The notes beneath the pieces were generated by a model. It worked only from the letters and a program-made list of their open reading frames with translations. It searched no databases and was not told the origin of the DNA. A program made the translations under genes and the position numbers. Below, piece after piece: positions 1 to 7,079 of a stretch of 8,594 nucleotides of DNA. Source of the DNA: JANOSH01 sp031415695 (GTDB lineage: Bacteria > Actinomycetota > Acidimicrobiia > Acidimicrobiales > Ilumatobacteraceae); assembly GCA_031415695.1 (NCBI GenBank), contig JANOSH010000045.1, positions 1-8,594 on the forward strand. The letters are read 5' to 3'. Each line of letters starts with the position of its first letter. Within the stretch, counting starts at the first letter, position 1.

Positions 1-447
1 GTAAGCCATGCCGAAGTCATCGGCATGACGACTTCGGAGCCAACCCGAAGATCGCGCAGTCAATCCGGCGAAATTCGTGTGTTGCGCACTGCTACCGGAG
101 CGAGCAGTTATCGCCACGCCGGTGGTCGCTGGCAACAGGGAGGATTGTGTCCGACGGCGAGTGCGGATTCGTCGGCGCGGGCTCGCGCGCAATGACGTCT
201 CTTCTTCGCGGCGCCAGCGTTCGGTCAGAGTCGGCCGGCGAAGACGCCGAGGCATCCGACCACCTCGACAGTCACTTCCGAACGAGTGTTATGAGGAGAG
301 ATCTTCCTCGTCAAGTGGAATCAGATCGAATGTTTCCCGGACCTGGAGAACCGCTCTGCTGCAGGATGTCCAGATCCGTCGGTCGCCTCCGCCCTGGGGT
401 GAGGCCGCTCGTGAACCGACAGCCGGTGGTTGCGCGACTGTGTGGGC
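1..447. other. upstream region without a convincing gene
   Basis: No reading frame here looks like a protein I can recognise, and I found no tRNA. A GTG-started frame at 147 does have a GGGAGG ribosome-site-like sequence at about 138-143. It runs to 476, but its third-position GC drops after roughly 45 codons and its translation is low-complexity and Arg/Ser-rich, so I treat it as at best a decayed or chance frame. The left 40 bases contain competing hairpins (separate entry). The stretch should hold the promoter of the downstream operon. I could not pick out a convincing -35/-10 pair of either the housekeeping or the ECF (GGAAC/CGTC) type with correct spacing. Confidence 0.5.
7..37. other. 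two mutually exclusive hairpins at the left edge
   Basis: CATGCCGA (7-14) pairs with TCGGCATG (20-27) over a 5-base loop. The overlapping word CCGAAGTC (11-18) pairs with GACTTCGG (30-37). Bases 11-14 are used by both stems, so only one can form at a time. There is no T-run behind the second stem, so a classical intrinsic terminator is not shown. The structure could be the tail of an upstream gene's terminator or a protein-binding palindrome. The window starts here, so the context is cut off. Confidence 0.4.
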
Positions 448-990
448 GTGAGTGTGGATCCCTTGTCGCCGAGTGATGCGGAGCTGGTTGCCGCGATCGC
501 CGATGGTGATCGGGCCGCGCTCCGCCAGTTGTATGTGCGTCATCAGCCGTGGTTGACGACGAGGCTTCGCCATCGCTGCTCGGACAGCGATGTGGTTGCC
601 GAGGCGGTGCAGGACACGTTCGTGGCGGTGTGGCGCGGCGCGGCCGGGTGGAGTGGAGCCGGCGAGCCAACCGCGTGGATGTGGGGGATTGCGATTCGCC
701 GCTTGATCGGTGTCTTACGTCATCGGTCGCGTTGGTCGCCGGTCTCGGACCGGGTATCGGAGGCGACGACGCTAACGACCGCTGAAGACGTGGTGTTGTT
801 CGGTGTCGCCCACGGTGATTTCGCTGGTGCGATCGACAGTTTGCCGGTCGAGCTTCGGGCGGTGGTCCAGGCGACGATCCTGGATGGGCTGACGACGCGG
901 GAGGCGGCGCGCCTGTTGGGCATTCCTGCCGGCACGGTGAAGACACGGATGATGCGGGCCCGCATTCAACTTCGAGGAGCATTGGCGTGA
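448..990 (+). CDS. ECF-family RNA polymerase sigma factor
   Basis: This 180-residue protein has the two-domain layout of an extracytoplasmic-function sigma factor. Region 2 spans about residues 10-95, with the acidic/aromatic stretch AEAVQDTFVAVWRG at 51-64 and PTAWMWGIAIRRLI around 74-87 (promoter melting and core binding). Region 4 spans about 126-175 and ends in a helix-turn-helix, LTTREAARLLGIPAGTVKTR at 148-167, for -35 recognition. Region 1.1 and region 3 are absent, as expected for the class. The start is uncertain: in-frame TTG 430, GTG 442, GTG 448 and GTG 454 are all possible and none has a clear ribosome site. I chose 448 because conserved sequence begins soon after. The stop overlaps the next gene's GTG by 4 bases. 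The zinc-finger protein next door is the likely anti-sigma factor, so autoregulation of this operon is a reasonable inference. Confidence 0.9.
   Translation: MSVDPLSPSDAELVAAIADGDRAALRQLYVRHQPWLTTRLRHRCSDSDVVAEAVQDTFVAVWRGAAGWSGAGEPTAWMWGIAIRRLIGVLRHRSRWSPVSDRVSEATTLTTAEDVVLFGVAHGDFAGAIDSLPVELRAVVQATILDGLTTREAARLLGIPAGTVKTRMMRARIQLRGALA
974..979 (+). promoter_or_regulatory. ribosome binding site for the anti-sigma gene
   Basis: GAGGAG lies 7 bases before the GTG at 987, inside the end of the sigma factor gene. This fixes the start of the next gene and supports translational coupling. Confidence 0.7.
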
Positions 991-1847
991 ACGTGACCCA
1001 TATCGATGAACGATTGTTGATCGGCTATTGCGAGCTGTCGGTGACGGCGGCCACTGCCAGCGTTATCGAGGCGCACCTGATGAATTGCGCCAGTTGCCGA
1101 GCGGAGCTGGCGAACGTTTCCACGTCGGATCTCGACGGACTGGTCAGTCAGCAGGTTGTGTGGGACGGAGTGCTTGAGCGGGTCGATCAACCGACACGTT
1201 CGTGCACCGAACGATTGCTGTGTGCGATGCGGGTTCCGGCGGATACGGCCAAGCTGCTGGCGACGACCCCGGCGCTTCGTCTCGCCTGGCTGGCTGCCGT
1301 GGCGTTCGTGGCGGCCTTGGCAGTTGCGGCGGGCCGTATGGATGGGGATGGTCCGTGGCCGTTACTTTTGATCGCTCCCCTGTTGCCGGTCGCCGGCGTT
1401 GCGACTGCGTATGGGCCTGCTTTGGACCCGACCTACGAGATTGGAGTTGCGGCGCCAATGAGTGGCCTGCGGTTGACGCTGCTGCGCACGTTGGCCGTGA
1501 TCCTCACCACCATGCCGCTGTTGGCGGTCGCCGCGCTCGTCGCACCCGGTGACGGCTGGGCGATGTTCGGCTGGGTGCTGCCGTCGTTCGCGTTGGTCGC
1601 GATCACCCTCGCGTTGTCGACTGCGATGTCACCGGTACGCGCCGGGGTCGCCGTTGGGGTCGGGTGGTTCGTGGCATTGTTCGGGCTGAACGACCGAAAC
1701 GGGGCCGGTGATTTCGTGGACCGGTCAGCGATCTTCGGTCCGTCGGGGCAGACCGTTGTGGTCGTTGTCGCCGTGATCGGGGTAGCGATCGTTGCGATCC
1801 GTAAGTCCTGTTTCGACGTGATGATGGTGATGGGAGAACGACGATGA
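987..1847 (+). CDS. zinc-finger anti-sigma domain fused to a six-helix membrane domain
   Basis: The protein has 286 residues. The N-terminal 45 residues form a ZAS-type (zf-HC2) anti-sigma domain with the signature H30-x3-C34-x2-C37 (HLMNCASC). In this family that motif binds zinc and clamps the cognate ECF sigma factor. After a roughly 55-residue linker come six hydrophobic segments at about 99-117, 124-142, 166-186, 192-211, 216-234 and 256-272, with short loops and a basic C-terminus. Classical ZAS anti-sigma factors have no or one transmembrane helix, so the multi-helix body is unusual. It could anchor the sensor, or it could itself be a membrane component of the neighbouring ABC system. 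It overlaps the sigma gene by 4 bases (GTGA) and the ATPase gene by 4 bases (ATGA). The likely role is to hold the sigma factor at the membrane until a signal, perhaps exporter state, releases it; this is inference. Confidence 0.82.
   Translation: MNVTHIDERLLIGYCELSVTAATASVIEAHLMNCASCRAELANVSTSDLDGLVSQQVVWDGVLERVDQPTRSCTERLLCAMRVPADTAKLLATTPALRLAWLAAVAFVAALAVAAGRMDGDGPWPLLLIAPLLPVAGVATAYGPALDPTYEIGVAAPMSGLRLTLLRTLAVILTTMPLLAVAALVAPGDGWAMFGWVLPSFALVAITLALSTAMSPVRAGVAVGVGWFVALFGLNDRNGAGDFVDRSAIFGPSGQTVVVVVAVIGVAIVAIRKSCFDVMMVMGERR
1832..1836 (+). promoter_or_regulatory. ribosome binding site for the ABC ATPase gene
   Basis: GGGAG followed by AA sits 7 bases before ATG 1844, within the end of the preceding gene, and decides that start. 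Confidence 0.7.
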
Positions 1848-2728
1848 GTGACTCGACGACGACAGCTGATGGCGTGAGGCTCGGGGGCGTGACCAAACGT
1901 TATGGGCGCACGGTCGCTGTCGATGATGTGACCCTGTCGATCGGGCCAGGGATCACCGGGTTGCTCGGCCCGAACGGTGCGGGCAAGACCACCCTGCTGC
2001 GGGTGATGGCGACGGTGCTGGCACCTGACAGTGGGAACGTTGAGCTGTTGGGTTATTCGACTGCCAACGCCCCGGCTCGCGAGCTGATTCGCCGGCGGCT
2101 GGGGTATGTGCCTCAAGAGCCAGGCTTCCATCGGCAATTCTCGGCGTTCGATTTCGTTGACTATGTGGCAGTGTTGAAGCTGATCAATGATCGGCGAGCG
2201 CGTCATGACGAGGTCCGCCGTGTGCTCGACGTAGTCGGTCTGACGTCGGTGATGCACAAGCGGATCCGGCAGCTGTCGGGCGGAATGCGTCGACGGGTGG
2301 CGATCGCGCAGGCGTTGCTCGGGTCACCAGCGCTCCTCGTCCTCGACGAACCAACCGCTGGGCTCGATCCGGAGCAACGGCTTCGGTTCCGCGACCTGTT
2401 GTCGACCGCCGCGAACGGGGCAACCGTCGTGCTCTCGACGCATCAAACCGACGATGTCGCCGCGTTGTGCCAGCGGGTCGTCGTCATGCACGGCGGCGTC
2501 ATCCGCTACGACGGCACCCCCGCGGGTCTGGCCGATCTTGCCGCCGGGCGGGTGTGGCTCGCCGATGCTCGTGACCCGTCGGCACAGCTGGCGTGGATGA
2601 CTGGTGATGGGATGGCTCGCCATATCGGCGAACCACCGCCGAATGCCCGTCTCGACGAACCTCGGGTCGAGGATGGCTACCTGCTGCTCGTCGGCGCCTC
2701 AGTGTTGCACGAGTCGTCATGCCGATAG
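1844..2728 (+). CDS. ABC transporter ATP-binding protein (ABC-2 type exporter)
   Basis: This 294-residue ATPase carries every hallmark of an ABC nucleotide-binding domain in order: Walker A GPNGAGKTT (42-50), Q-loop glutamine 91 in GYVPQE, signature LSGGM (144-148), Walker B LLVLDEP (164-170), D-loop AGLD (172-175) and switch histidine H200 in LSTHQTDD. The spacing and the 'GLLGPNGAGKTTLLRVMATVLAPDSG' style (from residue 39) match the ATPases of multidrug and polyketide-type ABC-2 exporters. About 60 residues after the core, to residue 294, form a short accessory tail. It should dimerise at the cytoplasmic face and power the membrane proteins encoded just downstream. It overlaps the anti-sigma gene by 4 bases and the permease gene by 10 bases, so the three are almost surely co-translated. 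The transported substrate cannot be read from the sequence. Confidence 0.95.
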   Translation: MSDSTTTADGVRLGGVTKRYGRTVAVDDVTLSIGPGITGLLGPNGAGKTTLLRVMATVLAPDSGNVELLGYSTANAPARELIRRRLGYVPQEPGFHRQFSAFDFVDYVAVLKLINDRRARHDEVRRVLDVVGLTSVMHKRIRQLSGGMRRRVAIAQALLGSPALLVLDEPTAGLDPEQRLRFRDLLSTAANGATVVLSTHQTDDVAALCQRVVVMHGGVIRYDGTPAGLADLAAGRVWLADARDPSAQLAWMTGDGMARHIGEPPPNARLDEPRVEDGYLLLVGASVLHESSCR

Positions 2729-4455
2729 TTCTTATCGTCGGACTTGTGTTCGGGCTCGCGTACGCATTCACACATCGCGGCAACAACCGCACCGGCACTG
2801 ACGGCTGGCAGCCGGCTCAATCCTGGCCGGCGGCGGCAAGCCGCTCCGCAGAACGAGAAACGGCTTCCGGGACCCAACTCGGGGCCGGTGCGCAGCTCGC
2901 CCGGGTCGAAGGTCGCCAGTTGTTGCTTAACGAGATGTTCATCGTCGGGATCTTCATGTCGATCGCGGTTCTCGTGCTGTTCGGCGTCGTGTGGACTTCA
3001 GAAGGCCTCGGCGTGGAGACCTCATGGCGGCACTGGCTGGCTCAGCTGCCGGTGTTCACTCTCCCGTTTGCAGGGATGACATTGGTGGCGATGAACCTCG
3101 CGTCATTGCGTGCCAGACGCGAAGGAACTGAGGAACTGTTCGGTTCCCTGCCGGCCACGGCGACGACTCGTGTCGTCGGGCATCTCGGTTCCGTGTGGAT
3201 GGCGCTGGTCGTCCAGATCGCGTTTGTCGCAGCGACGTTTGCCAGCGGCAGGTTCCTGACCGACCACTTCGGGGCAATCGACGCGGCGAGCGTCGGCGAC
3301 ATCGTGGTGAGTTTCATCCTCGTGTTTTGCGCCGGAGCGCTCGCTGTCGCGTTGGCGCGGTGGATCCCGAGCCCCCTCGTCGGCCTCGCCGCGCTCGTCG
3401 TTCTGGCCGGCGTCGGAACCACCATCGGGGGCATCGGCGACCACCACTGGAGTCTCACTCGACAATTGTCGATCTGGCCGCGCTACCCCGACCATGATTG
3501 GGCCTTCACGGTTCGCCCCAGTTGGTGGCACGCCGCCTATCTGCTCTCGCTCGGGCTCGTTGTGGCGGTCGCAGCCGTGGCTCGGCAACGACGCGACCGG
3601 TTGACGCTTCTCCTCGGTATCGCAGCTGTAGCGCTCGCCAGCCTGACCGGCTACGCCCAGACGCGTCCAATGTCCGACGGCGATGCCCAGCGAATTGCCG
3701 CGATGATCGCAGATCCCGTCGCCCACTCCTCATGCCGAACTGCCGACGGATTGACGGTGTGCGCGTACCGCGACTACGCCGACATCACCAAAGTCTGGGC
3801 CCGCGAACTCGCTCCACCGTTCGCTGCGGTGGCACCACAACGCCGCGCCGACGGCTTCGCGGTCGTCTGGCAGGAAGACAGCCTCGATCGCCTCGACCCA
3901 GCCGTACGCGAGCAGATCGACGTCGAAGCCCTCGCCACATCGCGGCGTGCGGATCCAGCCACTTGGAACGGGGTGGAAGTCGATGGCCCGGAATCAAAAA
4001 TGATCAATCGGCTGGCTCTCGGCTTGTGGTCGGTCGGCCTTCCATTGGCGCCGGTGGCTGAGGCACCGTGCTGGGTTGGCGGGCAGTCGAGAGGCATCGT
4101 CGCGTTGTGGGTGGCTGTACAAGGAATGAACGGCAAGGATGCCGAGCGCCTCGTCAGCGGCAGCTGGAGCGGACTCGGAGACGACCACGACGCGACGGAC
4201 GTCCCCGCCGAATGGATCGACGGTTACATCTGGGTCGCTGGCAAGACTCCGCCCGTGCTGTGGTCGGCCGCCGACGTGAGCGCCGCGCGCTCGATGCTCA
4301 CGCTCGACGCGGCGTTCGTACGCGCAATCCTGTGGGCCGACTGGTCAACGTGGACTGACGGAGCGACCACGACCGAGGATCTGATGACGGGACTTGGGCT
4401 GGTACGGGCCGGTGGCCAAACAGCCCCACCTCCGGGGCTCGTCGCATGCCAGTGA
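2719..4455 (+). CDS. ABC transporter permease with large extracytoplasmic C-terminal domain
   Basis: This 578-residue protein is the likely membrane half of the exporter. A short hydrophobic segment (residues 2-17) is followed by a low-complexity, Ala/Gln/Arg-rich linker to about 60. Next comes ARVEGRQLLLNEMF (61-74), the type of amphipathic entry helix seen before the first helix of ABC-2 permeases. Membrane segments follow at about 74-92, 108-128, 157-176, 194-213, 218-238, 270-288 and 295-312. Residues 315 to about 565 contain no membrane segment and should lie outside the cytoplasm. They include paired cysteines C339 and C348 (C-x8-C) plus C451, which could form disulfides. Related actinobacterial permeases, as I remember them, carry a similar C-x-VC-containing outer domain. 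The ATG overlaps the ATPase stop by 10 bases, and its own stop overlaps the next gene by 10. The last ~21 coding triplets before residue 570 lie in a DNA repeat found again at 7113, so the C-terminus may have been replaced. Confidence 0.8.
   Translation: MPIVLIVGLVFGLAYAFTHRGNNRTGTDGWQPAQSWPAAASRSAERETASGTQLGAGAQLARVEGRQLLLNEMFIVGIFMSIAVLVLFGVVWTSEGLGVETSWRHWLAQLPVFTLPFAGMTLVAMNLASLRARREGTEELFGSLPATATTRVVGHLGSVWMALVVQIAFVAATFASGRFLTDHFGAIDAASVGDIVVSFILVFCAGALAVALARWIPSPLVGLAALVVLAGVGTTIGGIGDHHWSLTRQLSIWPRYPDHDWAFTVRPSWWHAAYLLSLGLVVAVAAVARQRRDRLTLLLGIAAVALASLTGYAQTRPMSDGDAQRIAAMIADPVAHSSCRTADGLTVCAYRDYADITKVWARELAPPFAAVAPQRRADGFAVVWQEDSLDRLDPAVREQIDVEALATSRRADPATWNGVEVDGPESKMINRLALGLWSVGLPLAPVAEAPCWVGGQSRGIVALWVAVQGMNGKDAERLVSGSWSGLGDDHDATDVPAEWIDGYIWVAGKTPPVLWSAADVSAARSMLTLDAAFVRAILWADWSTWTDGATTTEDLMTGLGLVRAGGQTAPPPGLVACQ
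4363..4424 (+). repeat. 62-bp direct repeat, copy A (inside permease 3' end)
   Basis: Bases 4363-4424 match 7113-7174 at 56 of 62 positions by hand alignment, with no gaps and in the same orientation. The match stops sharply at both edges. Copy A encodes residues ATTTEDLMTGLGLVRAGGQT of the permease. The two copies bracket the end of the permease, the membrane protein and both hydrolases (offset 2750 bases). Confidence 0.85.
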
Positions 4456-5144
4456 TCTTGACGGAACGCATCGAGATCCACGAGTCGCGAGTCATGACAC
4501 TTCGTGTGCGCAGTACCCCGACGGTGCCGACGATCATCGGCGGGTTGATCGCTGTTGGCGCGATCATCGCCCGCATGAGCACCGGTCACGATCTCGCGGA
4601 GATGTACGCGTTCGCGTTCGTCGCTTCTACCGCGGGCCTCGGTTTCGCTCTCGACGATTCTGCCGCCGAGACGGTCGCCGCATCGCCGACGCCTCTCGGT
4701 CGCCGTCGAATCCAGCGCGTCAGCATTGCCGGCGCGATCACAGCCGCAACCTGGCTGCTGATCGCCGCGGTGGTCGCCACATCTGACACGCAGCGGTTCC
4801 CGACCTTCGATGTCATCATCGAGGTCCTAGCGCTCGCGGCCATAGCTCTGGCCACGTCGGCGATTGTGCAACGACGCACCCAAGCGCCAGGAGGCCCGAC
4901 CGCCGCGCTCGTCGTAGTCGTGGGGCCGGCGTTTCTGAACGGCGTCGCGTTCCGCGACGTTCGGGTCTTCCCATCTCTCCTACCGGGCCAGGACCTGCGC
5001 GAACGGTGGATCTGGCTGACAATTGCCGCTTCGGCAGCGTTGATGAGCGCGAGCCGCGATCCGGCGTGCCCGAAGCGCTTTCGACTCCACTTACGGATGC
5101 GGACGAATCGAGACCAAGCGATGAGTACTGAGGTGGTCGTGTGA
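4446..5144 (+). CDS. six-helix membrane protein, likely second transporter component
   Basis: The 232-residue protein has hydrophobic segments at about 27-43, 51-69, 93-111, 122-141, 152-168 and 186-203. Between helices 2 and 3 is FALDDSAAETVAASPTPLGRRRIQRV (67-92, in two halves FALDDSAAETVAAS and PTPLGRRRIQRV), a cytoplasmic loop style I associate with membrane partners of actinobacterial ABC-2 transporters. That association is from memory and is not verified. ATG 4446 overlaps the permease stop by 10 bases, the same arrangement as the ATPase-permease junction. An internal ATG at 4494 (residue 17) is an alternative start and would remove a charged leader. The C-terminus (205-232) is basic and cytoplasmic-looking. 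Position and coupling argue for a subunit of the same exporter. Sequence alone does not show a transport motif. Confidence 0.75.
   Translation: MPVILTERIEIHESRVMTLRVRSTPTVPTIIGGLIAVGAIIARMSTGHDLAEMYAFAFVASTAGLGFALDDSAAETVAASPTPLGRRRIQRVSIAGAITAATWLLIAAVVATSDTQRFPTFDVIIEVLALAAIALATSAIVQRRTQAPGGPTAALVVVVGPAFLNGVAFRDVRVFPSLLPGQDLRERWIWLTIAASAALMSASRDPACPKRFRLHLRMRTNRDQAMSTEVVV
5130..5136 (+). promoter_or_regulatory. ribosome binding site for the esterase gene
   Basis: GAGGTGG lies 4 bases before GTG 5141, inside the end of the membrane-protein gene, and supports that GTG as the start. Confidence 0.6.
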
Positions 5145-6169
5145 TACTTCCTCCGCCGGTCCGTCGGGCTGGCTTCCGAGCACGCAGGTTTGCCATCGGG
5201 ATCAGCGCCGCGGCGGGCGCGGTGCGGCGCCGCCTCGTGCACGGCCCCACGCGCCCGGGCTGGACGTGGAGCGAGGAGCTCTTCGCCGCCGTCTCCAGAG
5301 CCGTCCTCGCGACCACCGCGCACCACCTGCACCTCCTGAGACCGGCTGGCCGCGGGCTCGCCCCGCCGCTCAGCCGGGTTGCCCGCGCTGGGCTCCAGGT
5401 CGACACCGTCGATCTCGGGGGAATCGCCGCTGAGCGTTACCGACCGAATGAGCCTGCGCTCGGGACGATCCTGCGCTTTCACGGCGGCGGCTTCGTCGTA
5501 GGAAGCCCACGGCTTGAGCGACGCCCGGCGGCCGATGTCGCGCTCGCCACGAGCTGCGACACCTATGACATCGCGTACCGTCTCGCGCCGGCGCACCCGT
5601 ATCCGGCTGCCCTCCAGGACGCCGTCTGCGCGTACACGGCCCTGCTCGACCGCGGAACCGACCCCAGTCGGATGATCCTGTTCGGCAGTTCGGCCGGTGC
5701 CGGGCTGGCGTTGTCCACTCTGCTCCAACTCCGCGAGTCCGGCCACCCGATGCCGGCGGGTGCCGTGCTCCTGTGGCCCTATGCCGACCTCACCTTCTCC
5801 GGACCATCGATGCAGGCCAACGCCGCCTTCGACATGCTTCCGACGCGAGAGCTGGTCGAGATCTGGGGTCCGGCGTACGTCGGCAACGCTGACCCGGCCG
5901 ACCCGCTTGTGTCACCGGCCCTCGCCGAGCTCGACGGCCTCCCGCCATTGCTCGTCATCGCTGGAGGCTGCGAATGCCTGCTGTCGTGCGCCGAGCAGAT
6001 CGCCGCCAACGCCACCGCCGCTGGCGTCGACGTCCGACTCAGCGTCTATCCCCACAAGGTGCACGGCTGGATGATCCTGCCACACCTGCGCGAGACCGTC
6101 GCCGCCGTCTCGGAGACAACGAACTGGATCACCGACCGCCTCGCAGGCCGATCACCGTGCACCACCTGA
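5141..6169 (+). CDS. alpha/beta-hydrolase, hormone-sensitive-lipase (HSL) type esterase
   Basis: The 342-residue protein shows the family IV (HSL) landmarks. The oxyanion-hole motif HGGG is at 114-117 in RFHGGGFVVGSP. The nucleophile elbow is GSSAG (182-186, Ser184), where most members have GDSAG. YRLAPAHPYPAALQDAV spans 146-162, and a C-terminal catalytic histidine is H308 in YPHKVHGW. The acid residue is not obvious: the usual D-P-L-x-D-E position reads E278-C-L-L-S-C, so Glu278 may take the part of Asp. Such enzymes hydrolyse carboxylic esters of short to medium acyl chains, and the substrate here is unknown. A roughly 85-residue N-terminal cap, rich in Arg and Ala, precedes the core. There is no clean signal peptide, so it is probably cytoplasmic. 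GTG 5141 overlaps the preceding stop by 4 bases and the next gene starts 13 bases before this stop. The coding strand is strongly C-rich compared with the first operon genes. Confidence 0.88.
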   Translation: MILPPPVRRAGFRARRFAIGISAAAGAVRRRLVHGPTRPGWTWSEELFAAVSRAVLATTAHHLHLLRPAGRGLAPPLSRVARAGLQVDTVDLGGIAAERYRPNEPALGTILRFHGGGFVVGSPRLERRPAADVALATSCDTYDIAYRLAPAHPYPAALQDAVCAYTALLDRGTDPSRMILFGSSAGAGLALSTLLQLRESGHPMPAGAVLLWPYADLTFSGPSMQANAAFDMLPTRELVEIWGPAYVGNADPADPLVSPALAELDGLPPLLVIAGGCECLLSCAEQIAANATAAGVDVRLSVYPHKVHGWMILPHLRETVAAVSETTNWITDRLAGRSPCTT

Positions 6170-7023
6170 CCACACCCGACGGCCGACAGTTGTCGTGGTC
6201 GACATACGGCGACCCAAGCGGCGCGCCCGTCATCGCGATCCACGGCTCACCCGACTCCCACGTGATCTGGAGCCTGTTCCACGACGCGGCCGCGCAACAC
6301 CACATCTGCCTGGTGGCACCGGACCGGCCCGGCTTCGGCGACAGCGCTCCGAGACCTCGACGCACGGTGCTCGACTGGAACGACGATTTCGAACTGCTCG
6401 CGGACCACCTCAACCTCGAGAGGTTCGGCGTGATCGCCATCTCGGGCGGTGGCGCCTACGCCGCAGCCACCGCGTGGGCGTTCCCCGACCGGGTCACCGG
6501 GCTCGGCCTATTCAGCGTCATCGGTCCCCTCGATCACCACGGCGCCACCGCCGGCATGAGCCGACCCGTTCGCCTCACCTACGCACTCGCTCGGCGGGCC
6601 CCTTGGTTGCTCGGACAATTCGTGTCGCTACTAGCACGCGACGCCACCCGAAACCCAGAGCGCGCCGCGGCGCGGATCAAACGCTCACGCCCGCCCGAGG
6701 ATCAAGTGGTGCTCTCGCGCCCGCCCGTGCACTCGGTCCTGCTCGCCAACGTCCCCAACGCGTTCCGCCACCCCGCCACCGTGGTCCACGAACTCCAACT
6801 CGCAGTACAGCCGTGGGGCTTCCCGCTGAACGAGATCCGGGTACCGACGTCGATCTGGCAGGGCGGCCGCGACGACATCCACACAACGGCCATGGCCCGC
6901 CACCTCGCCGACGCCATACCGAACGCCCACCTCAAGATCGAGCCGACCTTCGCCTCCTTCACATACCTCGACCACCTGGACCCAATCCTGAAAACATTCG
7001 CAGCGTGGGCCCAGCGAGGATAG
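6157..7023 (+). CDS. alpha/beta-fold hydrolase, catalytic histidine apparently missing
   Basis: This 288-residue protein belongs to the alpha/beta-hydrolase fold. It has strand-and-oxyanion motif VIAIHGSPDSH (25-35), DRPGFGDS (56-63), a nucleophile elbow AISGGGAYAAA (94-104, Ser96) and a C-terminal strand IWQGGRDDI (233-241) with Asp239 as probable acid. The region that normally carries the catalytic His (GGHF/GH-like) reads EPTFASFTYLDHLDPIL (262-278). Aligned on the conserved tail, the His position is Ala266; the only near histidine is H273, at a place usually structural. The enzyme may be inactive, may use H273, or may bind rather than hydrolyse. I chose GTG 6157 because the similarity begins right after it (TTPDGRQLSWSTYGDPSGAPV). 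The open frame extends back to 5974, but that part is antisense-frame noise within the esterase. It overlaps the esterase by 13 bases and ends the tightly packed operon. Confidence 0.85.
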   Translation: MHHLTTPDGRQLSWSTYGDPSGAPVIAIHGSPDSHVIWSLFHDAAAQHHICLVAPDRPGFGDSAPRPRRTVLDWNDDFELLADHLNLERFGVIAISGGGAYAAATAWAFPDRVTGLGLFSVIGPLDHHGATAGMSRPVRLTYALARRAPWLLGQFVSLLARDATRNPERAAARIKRSRPPEDQVVLSRPPVHSVLLANVPNAFRHPATVVHELQLAVQPWGFPLNEIRVPTSIWQGGRDDIHTTAMARHLADAIPNAHLKIEPTFASFTYLDHLDPILKTFAAWAQRG

Positions 7024-7079
7024 GGCCAACAGCTGCCGTAGCCCCGGCCTTTGAACCCGAAAACCGGCCGCTTCCAGCC

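Noticed and set aside
348..380. ECF-type promoter (GAACC at 348 and CGTC at 377)
   Set aside because: The 24-base gap is too long for the usual 16-17; it is likely chance.
77..476. Two overlapping forward frames (124 and 109 aa) before the sigma gene
   Set aside because: Arg/Ser-rich translations with no domain pattern. The second has a fair ribosome site but loses coding-like third-base use after about 45 codons and runs into the sigma gene.
311..982. Long reverse frame opposite the sigma factor
   Set aside because: Proline/arginine/serine-rich shadow of a clear ECF sigma gene; such antisense frames are expected in high-GC DNA.
1433..2257. 274-aa reverse frame opposite the anti-sigma and ATPase genes
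   Set aside because: Opposes two well-supported genes, and its translation shows no motif.
4586..5746. 386-aa reverse frame opposite the membrane protein and esterase
   Set aside because: The forward frames hold membrane helices and HGGG/GSSAG motifs; the reverse is low-complexity.
5974..6156. N-terminal extension of the second hydrolase
   Set aside because: It lies inside the esterase in another frame; homologous-looking sequence starts at 6157.
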